From Ophioderma brevispina (Eukaryota > Echinodermata > Ophiuroidea > Amphilepidida > Ophiodermatidae), in NCBI GenBank assembly GCA_023653785.1, contig JAMKCH010071878.1:20958-84957 (forward strand): a stretch of DNA of 64,000 bases, written 5' to 3'. Below, piece after piece: positions 33,431-44,607 of the stretch. A program made the translations under genes and the position numbers. The notes beneath the pieces were generated by a model. It was not told the origin of the DNA and made no database searches. It saw only the letters and a program-made list of their open reading frames with translations. Position 1 is the first letter of the stretch. Each line of letters starts with the position of its first letter.

Positions 33431-35244
33431 TGGAATTGGTTAGTTTTTCCTTATTATGCTGTTGGTCATGTGTTTGTAAGAATTTCGTATTTTAAGTTGT
33501 GTTTTAGGCGCTGTGTGTCTCTGTAGAGCGCCAATAAATGCATATGTGATTATATATAACATCTCGCAGCTGCTGGAAAAGCAGTAAATGACCTTGAGCA
33601 AATTCAAAGATGCATGGTTGTAGTATGAATAGGGCAACATTATCTCCTCAACGGTGCCCAGGAACAATGATATAATGACTATCAATCATTAACGAAGCAA
33701 ACTGTTTTTACTTGATTTGACAGTGAATACATCAAAACATTGTATTCATTTAATAATATACACGTATTGTCACATGTCTCTGATTCATGTGTAATTCGAT
33801 TCAATCCTGGGGCTGTTGGAGGATCATTTTGAGTACATTTGTTATCTTCAATACAAAAAGTTTTTTCTTTGTATATTGCAACGACATGATTTCAGGGAAA
33901 AAATCAATCACATGAAGTCAATTTACATGACAGCTCTATCTCAGAAGGCGGGATATTGGCAAATCTCCGGCTTGGAAAATCTGCAATTGAGTCCTGAATT
34001 ATTAAAGAGCCGCTACAGACACGATTGCGGGGGGCTTCGTTTGTCCCTTCATCTGAACAGTGGTATGGGTTATTCAGTATTACATTGACACGATGAAAGT
34101 CACAAATGAGTGATGACAATGTCTAGCACATTCATGTCAATGGATCATTCTTTCGTAGAATGTCCACCTGGAATTCAGCTTTTAATCTGTCCACTTTTCA
34201 ACTATGGAATTAGGGATGATCTTATGGATTTATCCTAATCCCCGGGTCCTAATCTCATCGTCAATCATGTTCATGATTTAAAATCTTGGTACCTAGTGGC
34301 ATGAATGACGCAAACGTGCCGGCGGTATCGCATAACACGTTTTATGCTAGCGCGATTTTTAAATAGCGCATGGTCAAACTAGATGTTTTTAATTCATTGT
34401 TATGATTAATATAATTCCGTCTTTCGATGTAACCACTCGATATGTGGTCAATATTTATTTTAGAGAGTATATTATATAATATTATTCGTTGTATGGGTTT
34501 TCCTTTAAAGGTTTTCGACGATCCATGTTGAGAGGTTAAACATTTACCCAAGAAAATCAATGCCACATTTATGTGCCGTGGATTGAGGCCAACATTCTTG
34601 CATGGCCTCACCTGAAGATCGATTGCCATTCATAAGATTTAACTCGTTCATTGATATGAACCAGTTACCTATCTATTGATGAACATACGAAAACGTGTTG
34701 TATGGCATGTATGCGTCTAAATAGGGGAGCCCAAGACTCCTGTGAAGTTTACACAGATTGACCTATAATGAGACTCGTGTGATCTTTCCTCCCATTCGCA
34801 AAAGGCGATGGCAGAAGACACGTGTGTTTCCAGGGAAAAGTAACACTATAGTAAAGTTCAAATTAAGTGAGATTTCTTGCATATTTCCACGTCAGTGGTA
34901 TTAATATGGGGTTCAATCTCCGGCCACGCGGAGACTAGGTCTTGGTTGCCATTACAAAACATATATTGTATCCATGGTCCAAAGTTACTCTACAGAATCG
35001 GCTAACCGTAAACTGATGCATTCAGTTCTACAATGGTCTGTTAATGATAGGACTTACGCCATGGTGTGCCCGGATGTCAAATCCTCTTTGCGCTAATCTC
35101 TTAATACAAGGTTGGCTCATGTTTTTAATGACCAAATAAAAACTTAGTTGTGTTATGTGTGCATTGATATAAGAATGCATTATTTCTCCAATGCTGTGAT
35201 AAGGAATGGTATTTTGCAGTGTCAAATGTAAGTTATGTTCAATT

Positions 35245-35540
35245 CTATTACCTCTGCTGCCCATTATTGAAAATGCAGCATTCTGATTGGTCAGTTTACT
35301 GCCATTATTCTGCAATAATGGTCGCGAATGCATTTTCTCATTATATCACACTTTTTTTGGTAATAGAATAGAAATAAAGGGTTTGCAGTATTATTTATGG
35401 GCTCATAATGTATCCTCGGCCGGAAAAAATTAAAATAATGGACTCGGCTGCGCCTCGTCCATTATTTATTTTTTTCCGACCTCGGACACATTATTCGCCC
35501 ATAAAGGATATTGCATCACCCTTTATTTCTTAAATAACGT
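35245..35540. mobile_element. Palindromic foldback element, unit 1 only
   Basis: The core (35,361-35,538) is a large imperfect palindrome. TTATGGGCTCATAATGT..CGGCCGGAAAAAATTAAAA then TAATGGACTCGGC faces TCGTCCATTATTTATTTTTT then CCGACCTCGG..ACATTATTCGCCCATAA, with a loop of only a few bases; the arms extend outward through GAAATAAAGGGT / CCCTTTATTTC. A second, smaller foldback (GAAAATGCA..TGCATTTTC) sits at 35,268-35,337, and TTCTATTACC / GGTAATAGAA face each other at 35,244 and 35,359. The corresponding point of unit 2 (near 46,262) lacks all of this. Confidence 0.75.
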
Positions 35541-36112
35541 GTAATGAAATAATTGCTGGCGTTTTCATCTTAGATGTTAAATAATGTATTTTATGTCAAC
35601 ATTTATTTACAAGCTACATTACTATAGATTGTATGAGTACCATAAACCTTTTTACATCTGGCTATTAAAATAATTCCTCTTACCTCTCACGGTGAATGGA
35701 CAGTCCTAAAACTTTTAATGAGGTCTCGATTATTTTGAAATCTACTATAACATTATCAGCGTGTGTCAATTTTTATTGTTTTTGCGTGTCAGGCCCTGTA
35801 TTTCAAAATCGTTTGATGGCGCTGTGTAGCGTTGTAGTGCATGCACCTAGTAATAAGTACATGTACAAAATCTTACTTGTCTATTTCGATGGCTTTTACT
35901 TTGCTCATTTTCACTGCATTTCAATCGTAATTTAAGTAGTATTAATATCTTTTAGACAATGTAAAGACACCTTTGAGCATTAAAAAAGAGAAGAAGTGAT
36001 TCACTTGCAGCAACTACTGGACCAGTTGACAGGACAATGCCCTGAAACTTTAAGCCATGAACTCTATTGGGGCTTGACGACTCAATTTCAGCATTTACAC
36101 AACCAATGGAAC

Positions 36113-36248
36113 CCTAACACCACTGGCGAGTGCCAAATTGTGTAAAACGTTTTTCTATGGAGTGTGAGCTGCGCACTATGGTGAGATTGCGATTTATTCC
36201 GTATTGAAATACGTGTTTACACAATTTGCCACTTGACGACCCTCCTAA
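36113..36248. mobile_element. 126-bp foldback element with CCTAA duplication, unit 1 only
   Basis: The insert 36,118-36,243 has inverted ends: GAGTGCCAAATTGTGTAAAA on the left, and on the right the complement of AAGTGGCAAATTGTGTAAAC. CCTAA stands on both sides (36,113-36,117 and 36,244-36,248). Unit 2 has one CCTAA at the matching site (47,173-47,177), giving a clean empty site. Confidence 0.85.
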
Positions 36249-38270
36249 TGCTGAGAATAAATACACAGTCTAGGCTTTATACCGTATCTTGCACTCTTCC
36301 TCACAATGGGGTTATGTTTCCCTGTGAATAAAATTAGTGTAAAATAATTTCGTCGTTCAAATTGTCAAGAGGATCAAAATAGCACTTGAGAGTAACTTTC
36401 AACATTTTTTTCGGTCGATTTACTTACAAAGTTTCAATAAGATTATAAAAACATTATCCGAGTTTCCCTGTGATACTTAGATCAATTACTGTGTTTTTCA
36501 ATACAGCGCATCTTCTTTTCACGCATGTGCTATTGGGGTCCATTACCAAAGACTGTTTAGCATGGCCTGTGGGTGAAGAGTGTGGCGCTTCTGATAAAAT
36601 GTGAATTTTTACACACAACTACTTTAGGCTTGATAATTTCAGAAATTGAATGGAAGCACTTTCCACCCTCCTATAATGGACCCCACTTGTGTTTCAAGGT
36701 TATACCGGGGTCAAAATTTTAAATGCTCCAATCATTTTGGAAAGCACATGACTCTCTTTCTCAGATTATAAGGATTCTAAAAAGAATAGTTTGCACTATC
36801 AATGGCTTATAGTTTTGGAGCTATGGGTTTAAAAATTTTAAAAATGGTGAACAAAAGTCAATTTAGCCGTGTGTACATGGTTAAAGTAAAAGTTCATGTG
36901 ATTCAGGTATATGGGGCAAAGTGTTTCCCTCATCGCTTAAAAGGATTGAAATGAGGAATAGATGCCTTATCTGTTATGCTTAGTTTTTCACTTTTTCAAC
37001 AAAATAAGGCACAGGTATTGTGGTGAAAAAAACACGTAAGATAGTCAAAATTATTCCTATATTTCATTCTATGAGCTGAACCAACAATTTGAACCATGTT
37101 ACAAAAAATGGAGCAACTTGAATTTTTAACCCCTTGTACTAGCCAAATGGACTTTTTTCACATTTTTACAGTTTACCACATAATTCTAAAAAACTATAGT
37201 CATTGTAGTATTATATATACCTTTTTTTGAATCCTTGTAACAGACAAAACATCATGCTGAGCTTTTCAACATAATCGGACCATATAAAGTTTGTACCCCT
37301 GGGCAACCTTGAAATCCAAGCTGGGCATGAAAGTGATGTTGCAAGTGCCTTCCATCAATTGTGTGATTATCCATGCATTATAAAGTAACCTGGGTGTACC
37401 CAAAATCACAATTTTATCCAGATTTGCACACTTACATATAAACCTGTGCACTACAGGTCTCCCACTATTAAGAGAAAGTGCCGCGTCATCGTCACCATAA
37501 CTTATTATACATAACGTGGCCATGGCCAAGGGAAGTTAATAAGCGAGTTTGGTCGATTTCCCTCCCCTTCTTCTCAGAGGACTCCCAGAGGATAACTTTA
37601 AATGGCCTTTAAAGTAAGTGAATATTAATTATCAATAGCGTTCGATTTCTGTCCTTATTTGGCTTTGCTTTACGCACACCTATGGCAAGTAAAATGTCCA
37701 ATAAGTCGAAGACTTAATTTTTAGCCGACCAACAATTGCTTTAGAGGATTTCCATTTTTTCTTGCTTGTTGCTTTAAGTGCTTCACTATTAGAAATCTTT
37801 CTGAAAATGCAATGTAAGGTGAAATATACTCCGCTTTGCTTAAGGTTTACTCAACTTTGACTTGGATTTTAATCAAAAGAAAGAGTTGTTCCCTTTTTAA
37901 TCGACATTGTGTAAAATGTATTCAATACTCTTACAGTGTAAGGTAATGTCTAACTGGTAGTGCCTCTACTGGGGCTATTTAGTTAACATTCCTATATATG
38001 CAAGCTACGTTTTATCTTTCTGCTGCATTTGATTTAACAAAAATCCGAGCAGTATAGTTACGGTAAATCAAAGGCAGAATTCCTAGGCATTCTCGTAAAT
38101 TATATTTCTTAATATCGTATGCATTTCATTGTTTTTCAGATGGCTATTTTTAACGTTTTCTTTTGTAAAAAAAATCTAGAACTTCAAAAATAAAACACCA
38201 ACATTTGCGAAAATTCAAATCTTAATTAAAAAAAGGCCATTTCAGATTGTCCTGGTGTAAAAAGAGATAT

Positions 38271-38410
38271 AGTCAACTGAACTGAATCAAATGCCCTATT
38301 CTTTACCGTTGTAGGTGGAATATGAGTCCGGCGGACTTATAACAACGTCTACACCGGGGGTAGCATATCTCAAAAACGGAAGCTTTAATTTGAAATGGAA
38401 ATAGCCCTAT
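38271..38410. repeat. Dispersed motif AGTCAACTGAA..., copy in unit 1
   Basis: AGTCAACTGAACTGAAT, TTTACCGTTGTAGG, GAGTCCGGCGGACTT, ACCGGGG and ATCTCAAAAACGGAAG occur in order. The unit 2 counterpart is at 48,304-48,418, and a further copy outside the duplication is at 50,771-50,955, so this is an independent repeat family. GTCCGGCGGAC is a short palindrome. Confidence 0.55.
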
Positions 38411-39284
38411 ACATGAATTTTGGGATAATATAATGGAAATAGCCCCATACATGAATTTTGGGATAACATAGCAACTGTTTCATTTCTTTGATTATATTGA
38501 ATTAGATCCATTCTCAGCCCACACCCCCCCTCCCCCACCCCACAAAAAAAAGCTTGTGGTGTTATGTTTTGGCCAAAAATGATTTAAAAATTGAAAAGGC
38601 TATGTTTTCCAAAAAATCATGTGTTAGAGGCTTGTTTTAGTACACAAATTATAAAAAATAATTTGCCTGGAAAGCAGGAGCACCCCGGGATAAACAAAAA
38701 TAAAAATCAACTGCCGCCTAATTATGCAAATGAGATGACCTTTTTATTTTCTGGCCATCAACTACTTTGCGGTCATACGTATCAATCAGTTCAAATATGA
38801 AAATCTCTGGGACTAAACACAAAAAAAATGGAAATTGACGAAGATCATTTACCTTAAAGGACGCGGTTTGTAATGCTGAGGGTTGGTTAGATTCTGATTG
38901 CAACTTTTATGTTCGGTATGAAAACAATTTAAATCAAAGTGCAATAGGATTGAATGGTCGCAGTTCGCCTGAGGAGGTACCGTCAGATCAAAATATATCA
39001 ACAGAAAAGGCGAGGCATGAGCCAAGATCAATAGACTACCTAATGAAATGCACACAACACAAGGCCAGAAAGTGGTATTGAAAGATGCAGGGAAAGTAAA
39101 CTAAAAAAAGTATTGTCTGAAAAATCATTATAAAATTGCTGGAGTGAAACAACAGTTTCAACGTGTATACTTTTTAACTAAACTCCTGTAGAATTGCAAC
39201 TTCTTCTGTGTCTTTCAAATGAAGGGTAATTGTTGTTATTCGCATTGTGAAGTGTAAGTACGACGCAAGATGATAAGAGTGTTT

Positions 39285-40434
39285 GGTGCAAGGCAAATAA
39301 CCTCTCGTGAATTTGCCAACCAAAACAAATTATGATTATGGGAACACCTCAAAAACAATCAATTACAGATTTGGTGCCGACATTTGCATAGATGGGTAGA
39401 AAATTAGATAGAGTTACGGCAACTAAATTCTAGGAGTGGTATAGATGAAAATCTACCATGAAAAGACCATATTGAACATCTTCTTCTAAAACTCTTCCAG
39501 AAACATAGGAATTAAATAAGTGAAGCATTTTCTATCCAAACGTTATACTAAAATCATTAGATTTGCGTTGTGTATCTTCATATATTAATATGGAACTTCT
39601 TGCTTGGGTGTTACTTATGGAAACTTATGTGGTAGACGTTTCATATAGAAGTCCAATTGATGAAATGAGGTATTACAACTGATTCCGCCGTGCGCTGTAT
39701 GGCGTGTGCAGTAGCCTTGACGGAATTATGGGAATAGCAAGACCTCATTTGCATCAATGAGGACGTCTATATGAAACGTCTACAACTTGTAGATAAACTA
39801 CTCAAGTTGCAAAAAAAGCACTAAGAGTAATTAACAGTTGTCATTTTATGCCCATACTCGGCCCCTATTCTATGAAAATCATATTTTGAATGTGTATGAT
39901 ATGTAAAAATTAATCTTGGGTTATTTATGTATCGGTACTTACACAACCTTCCTAGTATATGAACAATTATTTTTTGTATATAGTGAATCGTATTCATAGC
40001 CACCAAACTAGAAATGCATTCGATTTTCTAATTGACTTAGAAACAGAACTGATTTTTGCATCCAGAGGTGTTCGTGCAATCGGGTCCTGATTCGGAAAGT
40101 TATCTTTGAAGATAAAACAGCAAAAACCATGAAAGACATGTAAATACGGAATTAAGGTACTTTCTTCAAACATAGCTAATTTGTAGTAATTGATCTTAAT
40201 TTGCCAATCAAATTACAAATAATATGATAAAAGTTTTGTTGGTTGACATGTCAGTTTAATATTGATGGTTTTAGGTTAGGGGACGTCCACTTCTGGCCTT
40301 TATGGCCTTTTGGACGCCTCCTCCATATTATCTTTATAATTGTATTGTTTGATATAATTATTATGTAATATTGTATTATGATCTTTGATAATATGGAAAT
40401 AAAGTTCAAGTTCAAGTTCAAGTTTGCAATTGTA
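39285..40434 (+). pseudogene. 5'-truncated non-LTR retrotransposon, unit 2 only
   Basis: Reading through frameshifts gives the last third of a reverse transcriptase: RVTATKF then LGVVIDENLPW-like sequence (39,405-39,460), RNIGI..KVKHFLSKRYTKI (39,495-39,560), LLAWVLL (about 39,600), then after a nested element QLVDKLLKLQKKALRVIN (39,784-39,836), YFLY..RIHSHQTRNA then FDF (39,970-40,027), and a C-terminal tail. The 3' end is an untranslated segment with a GGCC-centred hairpin (40,280-40,320) and a terminal AATAAAGTTCAAGTTCAAG repeat (40,398-40,423). It is absent from unit 1, where GTTTGCAA is uninterrupted. TTTGGTGCAA on the left and TTTGCAA on the right may be the decayed target duplication. 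Confidence 0.8.
39632..39783. mobile_element. Foldback element (GTAGACG family), copy 2, nested in RT relic
   Basis: Arms of about 45 bases, beginning GTAGACGTTTCATATAGA and ending with its complement TCTATATGAAACGTCTAC, match copy 1 at 25,746-25,886. It interrupts the retrotransposon reading of 39,285-40,434 between LLAWVLL..ET and QLVDKLLKLQ, so it arrived after that retrotransposon. Confidence 0.85.
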
Positions 40435-41699
40435 ACAAGGTGAGCAAAGCAATTAAACCGATCCTCCAAATGTTTAAGTGTGTGAAGATAAAGCGAATGA
40501 AAAGTAAATGATAGAAAACTAAAAGGAACGAAAATTTCTATAGATTGCATCGGATATGACATAAAATCCACCAGCAAATCACTTGTGCTGTGTTGGATTC
40601 AAACTACTCTAAGAGTATCGTAATCACTAGAATTCTATAAAGATTTTTCAAACATGTATACTTTTTGATTTTAATTTCTAATCCTTCTATGAAAGAAGGA
40701 AAATAATGGGAATCAAAAATGTAATAAGCTGCAAAGCCTGCTTCTTCCGGACCAAATCTGCCAACTGAGCAAATCCACAATAATAAACTTTACACAATTG
40801 ATTATATGTTCTAACAATTTCGTCTGCCTCATAATCCATTATGGTTCATTAAACTCGGTGTGTAAATGGTTTTCCTTTCTGGCTACGAGAGAGATTTAAC
40901 ATTCTCTCTTCTTTATGCAAATAAAGGAAACACTGTAGAGATAGAACTACCTGCCAAAATGGCATACATCTTTCATATTTCAATTCCAGAGGAAATTGCA
41001 AATGTGTAAATTTCCCCATCAAGCTGTTTCAGTCATTAGCTCGAACTAAGGGTATGGGTTATATGCTACTACCTCTACTTAAAGTGGTAAGAATATTTAA
41101 TGTTTGTATAAATTCTGAAAAGACTGTGTTCACTGTATAATAAAGCGATTCATGCATAGAACCCTGTCCAATTTTGAATTTAACTTCACTGAATAACCAT
41201 TGTAATATCTTAAAAGGAAACCCAAAATCTTATTAAAAAATATAATTCAGAAGCCCGGGTTCGGAAGTCTCGAAGCTATCTTTTGGGTAATTTATCTGTG
41301 TATTTTCTACATTTGTTTTATGTAAGTCAAGACGAGATGAAATAGTTTTGAGCATATATGACTCGATTAGATTATCTCAGATTAGTGTTGAGAATTACAA
41401 AAAATAAGTTATTATTACCATTAAGTTTTCATTAGGTTTACAGAATATATTATTCAAATTTCCAAATCCCCATGCTTCTAACATTTTCATTGAAAACGTA
41501 TGTGCCTTTAAACGATAAATTTAAATGTTTCTATTACTTTTATCTTCTCTTTACCCATGTTTCAATGTTATTATTAACGACATTGATCTGAATAAATCAC
41601 ACAGGCTTATATATCTCAGTTGACCATTAGAAACGTGTTGTATTTAATATGGGGATACCTATTTGCCCAACATTCCCTGCATATTGTTATGTGTCATTA

Positions 41700-41995
41700 A
41701 GAGAAGTGCTGTTATGTGTATAAGTCTCTTTACGGACAGGCTCCATCATACCTTACTGATGGTCTAAATTTCTATACTGTGTTGGATAGTAATTTTGATG
41801 GTACAAGAACGAAGCTACGGTCTTCTCGTCTGATGTTACACGGCTTCCTTTCCTCGTACCAACGTAGTATTTGGTGACAGATCATTTCACGTATGTGACC
41901 CAGGCGGTGTAATCAGCTTTCCTTTAATTATTAAGAGAGGCAACTTCCACTAGTGTCCCTTTAAAAACGGCCTCCTGAAAAACAATATTCTTTCC
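41700..41995 (+). pseudogene. Non-LTR RT C-terminal fragment (unit 2)
   Basis: The unit 2 counterpart of 33,131-33,430 is longer. LYGQAPSYLTDGLN (about 41,731-41,772) and RTKLRSSR (about 41,808-41,831) belong to the CR1/L2 C-terminal region. After frameshifts, FGDRSFHV-like and LP..I.RG.. follow (to about 41,960). It keeps sequence deleted from unit 1, and so is the better record of the ancestral state. Confidence 0.7.
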
Positions 41996-42814
41996 TTGTT
42001 TATCTTTAATTTTAGTTTTTCCTTATTGGTGCTGTATCGTCATGTGAATAAGTCTATTTTAAGTATTTGTGTGAAGAGCGCCATATAAGCATTTGTTATT
42101 ATTATATATCATCTCGCACTGCTGGAAAAGCAGAAAATTACCTTGACAAATGCAAAGATGCATGGCTGTCCGTATGAATAGGGCACCATTATCTCCTCAA
42201 CGGTGCCCAGGAACAATGATAAAATGACTATCAATCCGTAACGAAGCAAACTGTCTTTACTGATTTGACATTGAGTACATCAAAACATTGTATTCATTTA
42301 CTAATATACACGTATTGTCACATGTCTCTGATTCATGTGTAATTCGATTCAATCCTGGGGCTGTTGGAGGATCATTTTAATACTTTTGTAAATCTTCAAT
42401 ACAAAAATTTTTCTTTTTACTTGCAACGACATGCTTTCAGAAAAAAATCAATCACTGAAGTCAATTTACATGACAGCTCTATCTCATTATGCGGGATATT
42501 GGCAAATCTCCGGCTTGGAAAATCTGCAATTTAGTCCTGAATTTTAAGGAGCCGCTACAGACACGATTGTGGGGTCTTCGTTTGTCCCTTCATCTGAACA
42601 GCGGTACGGTGATTCAGTATTCAATACACGATGGAAGTCACAATGCGTGATGACATGTCTAAAACATTCATGTCAATGGATCATTCTTTCGTATAATGTC
42701 CCCTGGAATTCAGCTTTTCAAATCCTGTCCACTTTTTTCATCTATGGAATTAGGGATTATCGGATTATCTTATGGATTCATCCGAATCTAATCGTCCAAT
42801 CATGTTCATGAACT

Positions 42815-43655
42815 CCTTGGTATCATCTTGCAGTTACTTGCCATTTTCCCCTATTCACTGTGCACACTGCATTCAATAGGCATATGAACTGTTACACGGC
42901 TCTGTGCTTAACGCATAGGTCCATGAGAAAACTCACGTCGTTGCGAGGAAAGTGCTCAAGGGATTGTCTTGGTAGAAGCTGTAATTGTAGAAATATATCA
43001 TCAATAACATAGTGAATTTTCTTATGATAGAACATTCAGAAAAATCCGAAAACGTTAATATTATACAGAGTGGTATTTTTGTAAGGTAATGCCTAACTCT
43101 ATGGGCAAAAATCACCAGTTATTGCTGTGCAGATTCAAGAGAGCGCATGGACAAACGGTAGACCTATACTCTTCGTAGACTGACAACCAAATAATCTTCG
43201 TTTCTATAAGTGGTAAATTGGTTGACATACTGTACTGAAAACTTCCGAAGCGACCATTTCTAACAAGGCTTTCAACGTGTGTAAAAAAGGCCTAATACGC
43301 CAATGTTCATGCACACAGGGTGTTGGGTAATCACTCATCCATAGAATGTCATTAATCAGTGATTGGGTGGTGCCCTGTGAAGTGGGAATCATTTAATACG
43401 ATCAACAACTTATGAATGGATTCATGTCCCAATGATTGTTGGTGGCAAAAGGTCGGGCCGTTCAGTGGACACACGGCACTATGACAAAGATGGTAATCCC
43501 TAAGCAAAATACGATGATGTCAGTGATATGTAATTGAAACGCTATTTGTTCGGACTCATCAGCATTGGTGCTTGCAGATACCACACAAAGGGGGTTGCAT
43601 GTAGGCTCTTGTAGGCATTGACCGATTATAGTTGAGTTTTTATTGTCAGTTCATT
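42815..43655. other. Unit 2 segment without match in unit 1
   Basis: Unit 1 has different, shorter sequence (about 34,275-34,505) at this position. I find no inverted repeats, coding signature or retrotransposon tail, so the cause (insertion, replacement or deletion in unit 1) is unclear. Confidence 0.4.
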
Positions 43656-43870
43656 AAGTTTTCGACGATTGTGTTGGGAGGTGCATTTTACCAGGAAAAT
43701 CAATGCCACATTTATGTGGCGTGGATTGAGACAAACATTCTTGCATAGCCTCACCTGAAGTCGATTGTCATCATTAGATTTAATCGTTCAGTGATATGAA
43801 CAGTTACCTATCTATTGTGAAATACAAAAAAACATGTGTTGTATGGCATATATGAGTCTAAATAGGGGCA

Positions 43871-44290
43871 TGACTTATTAATCGCCACACATTCTTCAAG
43901 CGAAAGTGATGTCGGTTTAATTAAACGGATTATGGCAAAAACCACCAGTGTATATCATACGATCAAAGTCATTTAAGTCATTAATTTGCAAATTCTTGCC
44001 ACCTTCCTATACCATGGACAGGACAATGATGATTATCAAACCATTGCCTTTACTGATTAACTCAAAAGGGGATCATGAAATTAAATTAATTTTAAATCAA
44101 TTATACCAAATTTGGAGCTTTACTCCTTTTTTTTTTAACAAAGGAAAACATTTACGGCTTAGTAATTACCTACTTCCACTATTATTTCTGTTATTTTAAA
44201 TTCGTATAACACATCCCATCAAAGTGAAACCATACCCTCGACATTATGCATGAACGACAGAATAAAAAAATCAGACTATAAACTTCATGG
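43871..44290. other. Insertion in unit 2 relative to unit 1, origin unknown
   Basis: Unit 1 passes from AAATAGGGG.. to CTCCTGTGAAGTTTACA (34,720-34,750) almost directly, whereas unit 2 has about 420 extra bases between the same landmarks. A T-run (44,128-44,137) and an 83-codon open stretch lie inside, but no family is recognised. Confidence 0.45.
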
Positions 44291-44607
44291 CCACGATCCT
44301 GTGAAGTTTACAAAGTTTGACTTATAATGAGACTCTCCTCCCATTCGCAAAGGGCGATGGCAGAAGACCGATGTGTTTCCCGGGAAACACCTCTTTGTCT
44401 TGTATAGTTAAAGTAACACATTGTAAAGTTCAAATTAAGTGAGATTTTTGCATATTTCCACGAGGGTGATATTAATAGCGGTTCAATTCCCGGCCACGTG
44501 GAGACTATGTTTGTTGCCATTACAAAACATATTGTATCCATGGTCCCAAGTTACAACATCGGTAACAGGAAACTGATGATTAAGTCTCACTGTTTCTGTT
44601 ATGATTA

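Larger units (their letters stand above)
30420..39070. repeat. Tandem segmental duplication, unit 1
   Basis: The sequence from about 30,420 to 39,070 recurs in the same order and orientation as unit 2 (39,150-48,820), immediately downstream. Long blocks match at roughly 90% by eye. Examples are 30,870-31,230 with 40,760-41,100, 33,590-34,080 with 42,120-42,640, 34,520-34,990 with 43,660-44,560, 35,580-36,880 with 46,340-47,840, and 38,055-39,060 with 47,850-48,815. Much of the difference is single-base gains and losses. The larger differences are discrete insertions, listed separately. About 1.16 kb of unit 1 (36,890-38,050) and part of 34,270-34,500 have no counterpart in unit 2. No protein-coding gene is evident in either unit. 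Confidence 0.9.

Noticed and set aside
44455..44510. tRNA gene suggested by GGTTCAATTCCCGGCC
   Set aside because: The B-box-like string is exact in unit 2 but changed in unit 1 (GGTTCAATCTCC), and no A box or cloverleaf stems can be found upstream.
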